Below, one piece after another: positions 37,101 through 44,838 of a stretch of 64,000 nt of DNA. The notes beneath the pieces were generated by a model. That model saw only the letters and a list, made by a program, of their open reading frames with translations, was not told where the DNA came from and did not search any database. Source of the DNA: Pararoseomonas sp. SCSIO 73927. Its GTDB lineage: Bacteria > Pseudomonadota > Alphaproteobacteria > Acetobacterales > Acetobacteraceae. The stretch covers positions 2,784,501 to 2,848,500 of the forward strand of contig NZ_CP146232.1 in the NCBI RefSeq assembly GCF_037040815.1, given 5' to 3'. A program made the position numbers and the translations under genes. Position 1 is the first letter of the stretch. Every line of letters starts with the position of its first letter.

Positions 37101-38027
37101 ATGAATGAGACGGCACGTCCCATGCGAATGACATCAGAACGCCCCTGGCCTTCCCCGTCCTTTTCCCTCTCCCATCAAGACATCCAGCCCCGTGATGGCC
37201 TGTTCCGCCCTCCGGCTTCGACGCCGGTCCGCGAGGCCGCCGCGGCCAGCCCTTCACTTCCCAGCCCTTCACTTCCCAGCCCTTCGCTTTACGACGTCCC
37301 CGAGCTGTACGACGCCATCATGCGCCCGGGCCCCTGCGAGGCCTTCTACCGTCATGAGGCGCGGCGTGGCGGGGCGGTTCTGGAACTGGCCTGCGGAACG
37401 GGCCGGTTGAGCCTTCCGATCGCGGAGGACGGGCACGATGTCGTCGGGCTGGACGCCTCGCGCGAGATGCTGGCGGCGGCGGCGCGCAAGGCGGCCGGAA
37501 CAGGGCTCGCCCTCTCCTTCGTCCAGGGCGACATGCGGGATTTCGAGCTCCGGCGGCGCTTCGGGGTGATCATCATCTCCTGCAACTCGCTCGCCCACCT
37601 CACGGCGCTGGAGGATCTGCGCGCCTGCCTCACCGCGGTGCGCCGGCATCTCGCCCCCGGCGGCGTCCTTGCGTTCGATGTCGTGCGGCCGGATCTCCGC
37701 CTCTTGTCCCGGCCCGCGGATGCGGCATTGCGGCTGGATCTCGGGCCCAACCCCGCTTCGGCGATCGAGGCCGAGGAGAGGGCGACCTACGACCCGGTCG
37801 GGCAGGTGCGCGTCTCGCAGTGGCGCGTCCAGCAGGCCGGGCTGGGGGAGAGGTTCATGGCCCCGCTCGTCCTCCGCCAGTTCTTCCCGCAGGAACTGCC
37901 CCTGCTCCTCGAGGCGGGAGGGCTGGAGCTCGTGGCTCGCTACGGGGATTTCGCGCGCAACCCGCTCACGGCCGACAGCCTGAACCAGATCTGCATCGCC
38001 CGGGCGCGTGACGGCGGCGCCGCGTGA
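37101..38027 (+). CDS. Class I SAM-dependent methyltransferase
   Basis: About 308 residues from ATG 37101. The SAM-binding motif I is AVLELACGTGRLSLPIAEDG near residue 95 (in parts: LELACGTGR), followed by VVGLDASREML and, near residue 155, IIISCNSLAHL. Such enzymes methylate small molecules, lipids or proteins; nothing tells which. The first 65 residues are poor in conserved features and contain three SPSLP units coded by a tandem DNA repeat, so the true start may be further in, close to SLYDVPELYDAI; ATG 37122 and 37128 are other options. The gene stands alone between the urt promoter region (divergent) and the TRAP genes (convergent). Confidence 0.75.
   Translation: MNETARPMRMTSERPWPSPSFSLSHQDIQPRDGLFRPPASTPVREAAAASPSLPSPSLPSPSLYDVPELYDAIMRPGPCEAFYRHEARRGGAVLELACGTGRLSLPIAEDGHDVVGLDASREMLAAAARKAAGTGLALSFVQGDMRDFELRRRFGVIIISCNSLAHLTALEDLRACLTAVRRHLAPGGVLAFDVVRPDLRLLSRPADAALRLDLGPNPASAIEAEERATYDPVGQVRVSQWRVQQAGLGERFMAPLVLRQFFPQELPLLLEAGGLELVARYGDFARNPLTADSLNQICIARARDGGAA
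37247..37291 (+). repeat. 15-base tandem repeat, three copies
   Basis: CAGCCCTTCACTTCC occurs at 37247-37261 and 37262-37276, with a third copy changed at three positions at 37277-37291. It is in frame with the methyltransferase and codes for P-S-L-P-S type repeats near its N-terminus. Confidence 0.8.
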
Positions 38028-38048
38028 CCTGCGGGCGCGCGGCCCCCT

Positions 38049-39356
38049 CTACAGGTCCCCCATCCAGCGCGGCAGGGCGAGCGCGATCTCCGGCACGAAG
38101 GTCACGGCCAGCAGCACGGCCGTCATCGCCAGCAGGAACCACCAGACCCAGACCATGGTGCTCTCCATGGTGCAGCCGGCGATGCGGCAGGTGACCATGA
38201 GGTTCACGGCCGTCGGCGGGGTGAAGGCGCCGATGGCGACGTTCATGGTCATGATCACGCCGAACCAGGTCAGGTCCCATTGAAACATGGCGGCGATGGG
38301 CAGGAGGATGGGGAGGAAGATGAGGTAGGTGGAGATGGCGTCCAGCGCGGTGCCGGCGATCATCAGCAGCACGGTGATGGCGAGCAGCATCACCGTCTCG
38401 TTCGTGGTCAGCCCGATCAGCAGCGTCGCCAGCGCGTCGAAGATGCCTGCGGCGCTGCCGGCATGGGCGTAGATCGCGGCCAGCGCGATGATGAGGAGCA
38501 CGACGGCGGAGATCTCCGCGCTGTCGCGCAGCACCTCGTAGATGTCCCGCCAGGACAGGCTGTGATAGACCACCACACCGACGAAGAGGCCATAGAAGAC
38601 GGCGACCACCGCCGCCTCGGTGGGCGTGAACGCGCCGGAGCGGAGGCCGCCGAGAATCACCACCGGCGCGGCGAGGCCCCAGAGGGCTTCGAGGAAGGAT
38701 CGCCAGAGGCGGGCGGCGGTGAGGGGAGGGCGGGCGGAGCGGGGTTCGGGCAGGCCGAAGCCGCCGCGCCGGGCGAGCCAGATGGCGGGGATGATAAGGG
38801 CGAGGCCGGAGAGGATCCCCGGCACCACGCCCGCGAGGAACAGCGCGGGGACGGAGACGCCCGGCACCAGCACGGAATAGACGATGAAGGGAATGGAGGG
38901 CGGGATCAGCACGTCCGTCGATCCGCCCGCGGCCGTGAGCGAGGCGACGTAGGAGGGCGGGTAGCCCTGCCGCAGCATGGGCGGCACCATCACCGCGGCC
39001 ACGGCGGCCGCATCCGCCGCGCCGGAGCCGCTGACGCCGCCGAGGATCATGCAGAGCAGCACGGCGACGATCGCCAGCGCCCCGGTGCGGTTGCCGACGA
39101 GAAGCTGGGCGAAGCCGACCATGCGCGCGGCCACGCCCGCCCGCTCGAACACCATGCCCGCCAGGACGAACATGGGCAGCGCGAGGAGGGGGTACTTGGC
39201 GATGCCCGTCCAGATGTTGGTGGGCAGGGCCATGACGCCCATGCCCTCCATCGCGATCACCAGAAAGCCGGTGAGGCCCATGGCGACGCCGATGGGCACG
39301 CCGACGAGCATGAGGAGGATGAACAGGCCGACGAGGAGAAGGATGGCGAGCGTCAC
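38049..39356 (-). CDS. dctM: TRAP transporter large permease DctM
   Basis: A 435-residue membrane protein with about twelve hydrophobic segments and the DctM block GGVSGSGAADAAAVAAVMVPPM near residue 95 (in parts: GGVSGSGAADAA), then GGSTDVLIPPSIPFIVY and TPPTAVNLMVT. It is the main channel of a sodium-driven TRAP uptake system for organic acids or similar solutes. The start GTG 39356 overlaps the dctQ stop as GTGA. The cargo cannot be read from the permease. Confidence 0.93.
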   Translation of the reverse strand: MTLAILLLVGLFILLMLVGVPIGVAMGLTGFLVIAMEGMGVMALPTNIWTGIAKYPLLALPMFVLAGMVFERAGVAARMVGFAQLLVGNRTGALAIVAVLLCMILGGVSGSGAADAAAVAAVMVPPMLRQGYPPSYVASLTAAGGSTDVLIPPSIPFIVYSVLVPGVSVPALFLAGVVPGILSGLALIIPAIWLARRGGFGLPEPRSARPPLTAARLWRSFLEALWGLAAPVVILGGLRSGAFTPTEAAVVAVFYGLFVGVVVYHSLSWRDIYEVLRDSAEISAVVLLIIALAAIYAHAGSAAGIFDALATLLIGLTTNETVMLLAITVLLMIAGTALDAISTYLIFLPILLPIAAMFQWDLTWFGVIMTMNVAIGAFTPPTAVNLMVTCRIAGCTMESTMVWVWWFLLAMTAVLLAVTFVPEIALALPRWMGDL

Positions 39357-39862
39357 GCGCGGGCCACCCGGACCATGCGGCCGAGAAGGCGCGCGCAGAT
39401 GACGAGGGACATGAGCGGCATCCAGCCCGTGTAGAGCCATTGCGGCACGCCGAGGCCGGGGGAGAGAACCTCGAAGCGGTACTCGTCCCAGGTGTAGTAG
39501 GCGCCGAACCAGGCGAGGGAGCCGAAGACCAGCAGGCAGCAGAGGAGGACGAAGATCTCCACCATGCGCGCGGTGCGGAGGGGCAGCTTCTCGGTGAAGT
39601 AGGTGACGCGGATGTGCCGGTCCGCCCCGAAGGCGGCGGCGCTGCCGAGGAAGGTCATGATGACCATCAGCGCCACCGAGTACTCCTCGGTGAAGGCGAT
39701 GGAGACATCCGTCAGGTAGCGCATGGCGACGTTGGCCATGGTGATCACGGCCAGCACCGCCATGGTGGCCGCGCCCAGCGCGCCCTCCACGGTGATGGGG
39801 ATGCGCGGCGGGGCCTCCCCGAGCTGGAGGCCCGGGGCCTGGATATCGGCGTGCTCGGTCAT
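39353..39862 (-). CDS. dctQ: TRAP transporter small permease DctQ
   Basis: A 169-residue protein with four membrane segments and the DctQ pattern: VAMRYLTDVSIAFTEEYSV (N-x-x-x-R-Y followed by E-E-x-S) near residue 45, then GADRHIRVTYF. It supports DctM and the binding protein. It lies 16 bases after dctP and overlaps dctM as GTGA. Confidence 0.9.
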   Translation of the reverse strand: MTEHADIQAPGLQLGEAPPRIPITVEGALGAATMAVLAVITMANVAMRYLTDVSIAFTEEYSVALMVIMTFLGSAAAFGADRHIRVTYFTEKLPLRTARMVEIFVLLCCLLVFGSLAWFGAYYTWDEYRFEVLSPGLGVPQWLYTGWMPLMSLVICARLLGRMVRVARA

Positions 39863-39878
39863 GATGGCCTTGGTTGCG

Positions 39879-40928
39879 TCAGCTCACGCGGGCGATGGCG
39901 GCCTCGGCCTTGCGGACGAGGTCGGTGCCGACGGTGGCCGCCCACTTGTCGTAGACGGGCTTCGTCGCCGCGGCGAAGGCGCGCTTCTCGGCGGCGGAAA
40001 GGTCGATCACCTCCACGCCGCGCCGCGCGCACTCCTCCAGCGAGGAACGGTCAGTGCTGGGGGGAACGCCGAGGCCCTTGCGCGCGGCGTTGTTGCCGGC
40101 CCCCCCGGCCTCTCGCGCCGCCTCCACCACGATCTCGCGGTCCCGTGGCTCCAGGCTCGCCAGCACGGGCTTGCTGATGGAGACGATGCCGGCATCGGCG
40201 CAGTAGTTCCACATCGTCAGGTGCTTCTGCGCCAGCGTGTCCATGCGGAAGCCGAGGAAGAGGTTCACGGGGTTCTCCTGCCCGTCCACCGCGCCGGTGG
40301 AGAGCGCGGGCTGCAGGTCCGCGAAGGACATCTGCACGGGGTTGGCGCCCAGCGCCGTGTAGATCTCGGAGAAGATGGCGCCGGCGGCGAAGCGGATCTT
40401 CAGCCCGCGCAGGTCGGCGGGGGCGCGGATCGCGCGCTTGGAGTTGCTGATCTCGCGGAAGCCGTTCTCGCCCCAGGCCAGCGGCTCGATGTCGCGCTGG
40501 GCGAGGGTGCGGAACAGGGCGGCGCCCACTTCGCTCGCCACCAGCGCGTCGAAGGCGGCATGGCCGGGCATGAGGAAGGGCAGGGAGAAGAGGTTCATCT
40601 CCCGCACCTGCGGCGAGATGTTGATGGTGGAGAAGACGGCGCCATCGATCACGCCCTGGCGGATCGCCACCAGCTCCCGCGTCTGGTCGCCGCCGACGAG
40701 GGATGAGCCGGGATAGACCTTGAAGTTCAGCCGCCCCTCGCTGCGCTGGTTCACCAGGTCGGCCCAGACGAAGGCGGATTCCGAGAGGGCGATGGGGCGG
40801 TTGCCCACCACGGTGATCTTGTACTCCGGCTTGTAGCGGGGCTGCGCGGCGGCCAGGCGTGGCGCGGCCAGCGCGGGCAGGGCGGCGGCGGCCGAGAGCA
40901 GGGCGCGGCGGTGCATGGGCTGGGTCAC
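39879..40928 (-). CDS. dctP: TRAP transporter substrate-binding protein DctP
   Basis: A 349-residue periplasmic binding protein with a signal peptide (RRALLSAAAALPALAAPRLAAAQ). The mature part has GRLNFKVYPGSSLVGGDQT near residue 65, GLKIRF near 180 with the conserved Arg that pairs with a carboxylate in most DctP proteins, and GANPVQMSFADLQPALSTGAVDGQE (in parts) near 195. The conserved Arg suggests an organic acid as cargo. GTG 40928 is preferred because GGGAGG is five to ten bases upstream; ATG 40916 is the alternative. First gene of dctPQM. Confidence 0.92.
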   Translation of the reverse strand: MTQPMHRRALLSAAAALPALAAPRLAAAQPRYKPEYKITVVGNRPIALSESAFVWADLVNQRSEGRLNFKVYPGSSLVGGDQTRELVAIRQGVIDGAVFSTINISPQVREMNLFSLPFLMPGHAAFDALVASEVGAALFRTLAQRDIEPLAWGENGFREISNSKRAIRAPADLRGLKIRFAAGAIFSEIYTALGANPVQMSFADLQPALSTGAVDGQENPVNLFLGFRMDTLAQKHLTMWNYCADAGIVSISKPVLASLEPRDREIVVEAAREAGGAGNNAARKGLGVPPSTDRSSLEECARRGVEVIDLSAAEKRAFAAATKPVYDKWAATVGTDLVRKAEAAIARVS

Positions 40929-41176
40929 TGTTTCCTCCCCCGTATCGTTGCGCGCACTCTGAGAGGCGGGGGCGGCGGCGGCAAGGGGCGAACCCGGATG
41001 TCCTGGCGGCGCGTCGCCGGGCGTGCAACGACTCCCGGCATGGGGCACGCTCCGCCGTTCTTCGCCGGGCGCCTGATCGTTACGGCAGGGCCGCCGTCCC
41101 GCCGCCGACACCGGTCGGCCGGAATGCTGCCATCGTCGGGACGTTCTCTAGCCCCACGCTCCAAGGGGAAGCATCG

Positions 41177-41803
41177 ATGATGCCGGTCAGGACCATTCTC
41201 GCCGTCGGGGCGGCCGGGCTGCTGCTCTCGGCCTGCGTGCCGCCCCCGGACTACTACGCGCCCGTCTACTCGCAGCCCTACCCGCCCCAGGTGCCGGCGG
41301 GTGGCTACGCGCTCCCGCCGCCTGTTCCGCCCGGCGCGGCAGTGCCTTCTCCCTATGACGGCCAGCCGCCCTACCGCGGCTACGGCGCCGCGCCGGCCTA
41401 CCGCCCCGGCGAGGTCCCATTCGGTGCCAGGCCTGATGGGCCTCCGGGCTATGCCGGACCTTCTTCGGGCGGGCCGGGCCAGTGGGATGACGGGTACGGC
41501 CGGGGGCAGGCACCTCAGTACCAGCAGCAGTACCAGCCGCGGGATCAACCCCAGTATCAGCAGCAGTATCAGCAACAGTACCAGCAGCAGCAGTACCAGC
41601 AGCCGTATCAATCCCAGTACCAGCAGCAGTACCAGCCCCAGGACCCGGCCCGGTACCAGCCGCAGGACGAGACGTCCTACGGTCGGCCGCTGCGGAACCG
41701 CCTGGACGATCCGGAGCCCAGCCCGTCCTTCGATGGGCGGCGTGACGCCTCGCCTCCGTCCTATGATGGTCCCGCGGGGCTCGGCCAGCCGACCTGGCGC
41801 TAG
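41177..41803 (+). CDS. Lipoprotein with Gln/Tyr/Pro-rich repeats
   Basis: A 208-residue protein with a lipoprotein signal (ILAVGAAGLLLSAC, Cys20). The mature part is of low complexity: Pro/Tyr/Gly-rich at first, then about residues 112-160 a run of Q-Y-Q-Q-Q units, and finally a charged tail. It has no recognisable domain and probably no stable fold. The repeat is made from CAG/TAC codons and could expand or shrink by slippage. ATG 41177 is preceded by AAGGGG. Sticky, tyrosine- and glutamine-rich envelope proteins often have structural or adhesive roles, but that is only analogy. Confidence 0.75.
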   Translation: MMPVRTILAVGAAGLLLSACVPPPDYYAPVYSQPYPPQVPAGGYALPPPVPPGAAVPSPYDGQPPYRGYGAAPAYRPGEVPFGARPDGPPGYAGPSSGGPGQWDDGYGRGQAPQYQQQYQPRDQPQYQQQYQQQYQQQQYQQPYQSQYQQQYQPQDPARYQPQDETSYGRPLRNRLDDPEPSPSFDGRRDASPPSYDGPAGLGQPTWR

Positions 41804-41831
41804 GCGTGCCCCGGGGCAGGGGAGGGGGCAG

Positions 41832-42371
41832 CTGACGCACCTCGCCTACATCGACAGCAGCAACCTCTTCATCGAGGCCCAGAAGGTGAGCGCGGTGGCG
41901 CAGGGCCTCGCCGCCAGCCCGCAGGATGCCGGGCAAAGGGGCGCGCTCGATTTCGGCTACCGGCTGGACCTCTACCGCCTCATGGCCCTGCTCGCCCGGG
42001 CCGCCGATCCGGTGCGGGCGGTCGTCTTCGGCAGCACCACCGACACCAATGCGGGCGTTTGGCGCCATGCGGCCGGGGCGGGCTTCGAGGTGGTGACGGT
42101 GGAGCGCAGCTTCTCCGGACGGGAGAAGCGGGTGGACACGAGCCTCGTGACCCGGCTCTGCCGCGACGCCTACCGGTTCGGCGACCCGCGCCGCGACCGG
42201 ATCACCCTCGTCGCTGGCGACGGCGACTATGAGCCCGCGGTGACGCAACTGGTCGCGGACGGCTTCGCGGTCACCGTGCTCTACTGGTCCCATGCCAGCC
42301 GGGAGCTGCGCGAGGCCGCGACGGCCTTCCACGCGCTCGATCCCTACATCGCGGAGCTGGCGCTGGGCTGA
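41832..42371 (+). CDS. NYN-domain protein, probable CTG start
   Basis: About 179 residues of the NYN/LabA (PIN-like) family. The first strand reads LAYIDSSNLFIEAQKV, with the metal-binding Asp; further conserved acidic residues lie in KRVDTSLVTRL and ITLVAGDGDYEPAV. NYN proteins are predicted ribonucleases. No ATG, GTG or TTG lies in frame before this strand, and the next ATG is deep inside the fold. CTG 41832 follows a strong purine run (AGGGGAGGGGG) and is the likely start. It is 28 bases after the repeat lipoprotein and may share its transcript; a common function is not evident. Confidence 0.8.
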   Translation: MTHLAYIDSSNLFIEAQKVSAVAQGLAASPQDAGQRGALDFGYRLDLYRLMALLARAADPVRAVVFGSTTDTNAGVWRHAAGAGFEVVTVERSFSGREKRVDTSLVTRLCRDAYRFGDPRRDRITLVAGDGDYEPAVTQLVADGFAVTVLYWSHASRELREAATAFHALDPYIAELALG

Positions 42372-42534
42372 GGCGGTGTCCGGGCGGGTCGGGGGTAGGA
42401 GCCGGCCGGGATGATATCCGTGCCGTGGATAAAAGGTATCCATCCCCTGCGCTGGCTTTCGCGGACTGCCGGGCGCATCTGCCTGTCAACGCAGGGCGGC
42501 ACGTCGCCGCCCCATCCATTTAGGACATGCCGCC

Positions 42535-42744
42535 ATGACGAACCTTCGCACCCTCGCCCTCGCCGCCGCCCTGATCGGTTCCGTCGCAGCCCCCGCCTTC
42601 GCCGACCAGGACCGCGTCCCCGAGGGCACCACTGCCTCCGGCCGCTGGGTCGCCGCGGAGAGCCGCACGCCTCTGGCCGGCAATGCCGCAGGGAACCTTC
42701 TCGAGCAGAGCGGCGCCACGGGCGGCGCCGGCCAGCAGAACTGA
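42535..42744 (+). CDS. Small secreted protein of unknown function
   Basis: A 69-residue protein: a signal peptide (TLALAAALIGSVAAPAFA, cut about residue 23) and a mature peptide of about 46 residues with no Cys, rich in Gly, Ala and Ser. AGGA at 42522-42525 supports ATG 42535. I do not recognise it. A short tandem repeat follows the stop codon (CAGAACTGAGCCG, two and a half copies, from 42735), and a strong terminator is at 42810-42835. Confidence 0.65.
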   Translation: MTNLRTLALAAALIGSVAAPAFADQDRVPEGTTASGRWVAAESRTPLAGNAAGNLLEQSGATGGAGQQN

Positions 42745-42809
42745 GCCGCAGAACTGAGCCGCAGAACTGGGTCGGGGGCTCAGGAAGTCCTGGGCCTCTG
42801 GCCCAAGGG

Positions 42810-42835
42810 GGGCTGTCGGAGCGATCCGGCAGCCC
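42810..42835 (+). terminator. Terminator after the small secreted protein gene
   Basis: GGGCTGTCGGA (42810-42820) pairs with TCCGGCAGCCC (42825-42835) over eleven positions, one of them G-U, around the loop GCGA; TTCCTCGTTT follows. A second small hairpin (TGGGCC-TCT-GGCCCA, 42791-42805) precedes it. It separates this gene from the convergent nucleotidyltransferase gene. Confidence 0.65.
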
Positions 42836-42868
42836 TTCCTCGTTTCCGGGCCCGGGTTGTCCCCCGGC

Positions 42869-43636
42869 TCAGCCCGCCCCGGCGCGCAGCGTCGCCTCCA
42901 CCAGGGCCAGGTCGTCCGGCTTGTCCACGTCCACCGCCGCCGCTCCGAAGGGCATCTCCACCACGGCGACGGGCGTGCGGCAGCGCGCGCCGACCGCGTC
43001 CAGCCCCTCCCGCAGGGTCATCCGGCCCAGCGCGTAGCGGATCAGCGGCAGCGGGCCGAGCATCCGGGCCATGGTCAGGGGCCGCTTCCGCTGCTCCTCC
43101 AGCCGCTGCCAGAACTCCAGCGCCCGCGATGCTTCCGGCCGGGACAGCAGGAACAGGTTGCAGCCGCTGAAGCTGCCGTCGCGGAAGCGCAGCCAGGTGC
43201 GCCGCGTGTCCGGGAACTCCGCTAGGATCGTCTCGCGCCGCGCCAGCGCCGCGACCGCGGAGGCACCGGGCGGGGCGGCGCGCAGAAGATGCCCCACCAT
43301 GTCCGGCGTCAGCAGCGCGTGGTCGGCCGTGGTCACCAGCAGCGGCGCGCCGAACCTCTCGAAGATCGCGGCGGCGCTGCGGGCAGGGCTGGTGCCGGAT
43401 GGGCGCAGGATCACGCCGTCCAGCCCTTCCAGCCCCGCCAGCACCCGCCCGGGCTCCTCGATGGAGACGACCACGCGCCCGATGCCCGGCGACGCCCGCA
43501 GCGCGGCCAGCACCCGCAGCAGCATCGGCACGCCCGCCACCGGCAGCAGCGCCTTGTGCGAGACGCCGGCCGCCGCGGCCATCGGATCCGTCCCGCGCCG
43601 CTGCCCCGCCAGCACCAGCGCCGTCACGCCGCTCAC
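42869..43636 (-). CDS. MobA-like nucleotidyltransferase, candidate CpgD
   Basis: A 255-residue GT-A-type NTP transferase. The N-terminus VTALVLAGQRRGTDPMA is the nucleotide-binding loop, with a Lys in SHKALLPVAGVP, and LLVTTADHALLTPDM holds the metal-binding Asp. Such enzymes join CTP or another NTP to a phosphorylated small molecule. Start GTG 43636 overlaps the stop of the ceramide synthase gene as GTGA, which ties it to sphingolipids. From memory, Caulobacter CpgD is a cytidylyltransferase making CDP-glycerate for ceramide diphosphoglycerate and also belongs to this superfamily; equivalence is inference. It closes the run HIT-lptF-lptG-bcerS. Confidence 0.75.
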   Translation of the reverse strand: MSGVTALVLAGQRRGTDPMAAAAGVSHKALLPVAGVPMLLRVLAALRASPGIGRVVVSIEEPGRVLAGLEGLDGVILRPSGTSPARSAAAIFERFGAPLLVTTADHALLTPDMVGHLLRAAPPGASAVAALARRETILAEFPDTRRTWLRFRDGSFSGCNLFLLSRPEASRALEFWQRLEEQRKRPLTMARMLGPLPLIRYALGRMTLREGLDAVGARCRTPVAVVEMPFGAAAVDVDKPDDLALVEATLRAGAG

Positions 43637-44805
43637 AGCGCCTTCCCGTAGACGCGGTAGGTCTTGTAGGCCTTGGCCCCGAAAGATTCCGCCATGTGCC
43701 GCATGGGCAGGTTGTCCTCCAGCACCCAGGACATCTCGATCCGCCTGATCCCGAGCGCCAGCGCCTCCTTCCGCAGGGCCTCCACGAGGAAGAGCGGCAG
43801 CACGCGCCCGAACATCCCCATCCCGATCTCCCGCCGCACCCCCATCAGCGGCACGCGGGCGGAGGTGACGCCGGCCACCTTCAACCGCCACAGCAGCTTC
43901 GCCCAGCCGAAGGGGAGCAAGCGCCCGTCCAGGTCCCGGATGGCCTCGTTCAGGTTGGGCAGGCACACGGCGAAGCCCACCGGCCGCTCACTGATCTCCG
44001 CGAACCAGACCAGCCGCTCGTCCAGCAGCGGGCGCAACTCGGAGGCGAGGTGCGCCACCTCCTCCGCGGTGAAGGGCACGAAGCCCCAGTTCCCTGACCA
44101 GGCCTCGTTGAAGATGTCGATCAGCGCCTCGACCTCCTCCCGCAGCCTCGCCTTGCGCAGCGGCCGCAGAGAGACGCCGGAGGGCAGGCCGCGGGCGATC
44201 GCCCGCGATGCGGCCGGGGGCAGCGGGTCCAGCCCGTCGCTGACATAGGCCAGCACGTCGCGCGCCTTGGCGTAGCCCAGCGCCTCCAGCCGCGCCCCGG
44301 CATAGGGCGGATCGTGCGGCATCATCAGCATGGGCGGCGTGTCGAAGCCGGAGACGAGAAGCCCGGTCTGGTCGTTGATGGAGAGGCTGAAGGGGCCGAG
44401 GATCCGCCGCCGCCCGCGCGCGCGGGCCCAGCTCTCGGCCGTGCCCAGCAGGGCCGCGAAGACCTCCGGGTCGTCCTCCGCCGCCAGCAGGCCGAAATGC
44501 CCGGGGCGCCCGCCCTCCTCCTCCGGCACCAGCCGGTCGTCCTGCGCGCTGATGCGGCCGACGTCCCGGCCGTCGCGCCGCGCGATCCAGAACGCCGCCT
44601 CCGCGTGGCGGAACCAGGGGTTCTTCTTCGGGGAGAGCGCGTCCCGCCGCTCCATCAGCAGGGGCGGCACCCAGGCCGGGTCGTCGCGCATCAGCGCGTG
44701 CGGCAGGCGGATGAACCGCTCCATCCCCGCGCGGTCCGCGACGGGAACGACCTCGACGCGAGAGCCGGGGTCGGGGCTCCGACCGCCGCGCCAGGGACCA
44801 TCCAT
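43633..44805 (-). CDS. bcerS: Bacterial ceramide synthase, GNAT-type N-acyltransferase
   Basis: A 390-residue protein of the GNAT-like family to which bacterial ceramide synthase belongs. The N-terminal block FIRLPHALMRDDPAWVPPL followed by RRDALSPKKNPWF is characteristic, as are VGRISAQDDRL and GPFSLSINDQTGLLVSGFD (in part). In Caulobacter this enzyme N-acylates the amine of the sphingoid base or 3-ketosphinganine and is unrelated to eukaryotic ceramide synthases. ATG 44805 has GAGGAG nine bases upstream. It lies 33 bases after lptG and is coupled by GTGA to a nucleotidyltransferase gene. With spt, acpR, cerR and the acyl-ACP synthetase in the same window, the identification is well supported. 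Confidence 0.85.
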   Translation of the reverse strand: MDGPWRGGRSPDPGSRVEVVPVADRAGMERFIRLPHALMRDDPAWVPPLLMERRDALSPKKNPWFRHAEAAFWIARRDGRDVGRISAQDDRLVPEEEGGRPGHFGLLAAEDDPEVFAALLGTAESWARARGRRRILGPFSLSINDQTGLLVSGFDTPPMLMMPHDPPYAGARLEALGYAKARDVLAYVSDGLDPLPPAASRAIARGLPSGVSLRPLRKARLREEVEALIDIFNEAWSGNWGFVPFTAEEVAHLASELRPLLDERLVWFAEISERPVGFAVCLPNLNEAIRDLDGRLLPFGWAKLLWRLKVAGVTSARVPLMGVRREIGMGMFGRVLPLFLVEALRKEALALGIRRIEMSWVLEDNLPMRHMAESFGAKAYKTYRVYGKAL

Positions 44806-44838
44806 GTGATCGACTCCTCGCCCGGACCTTGCGGCCTC

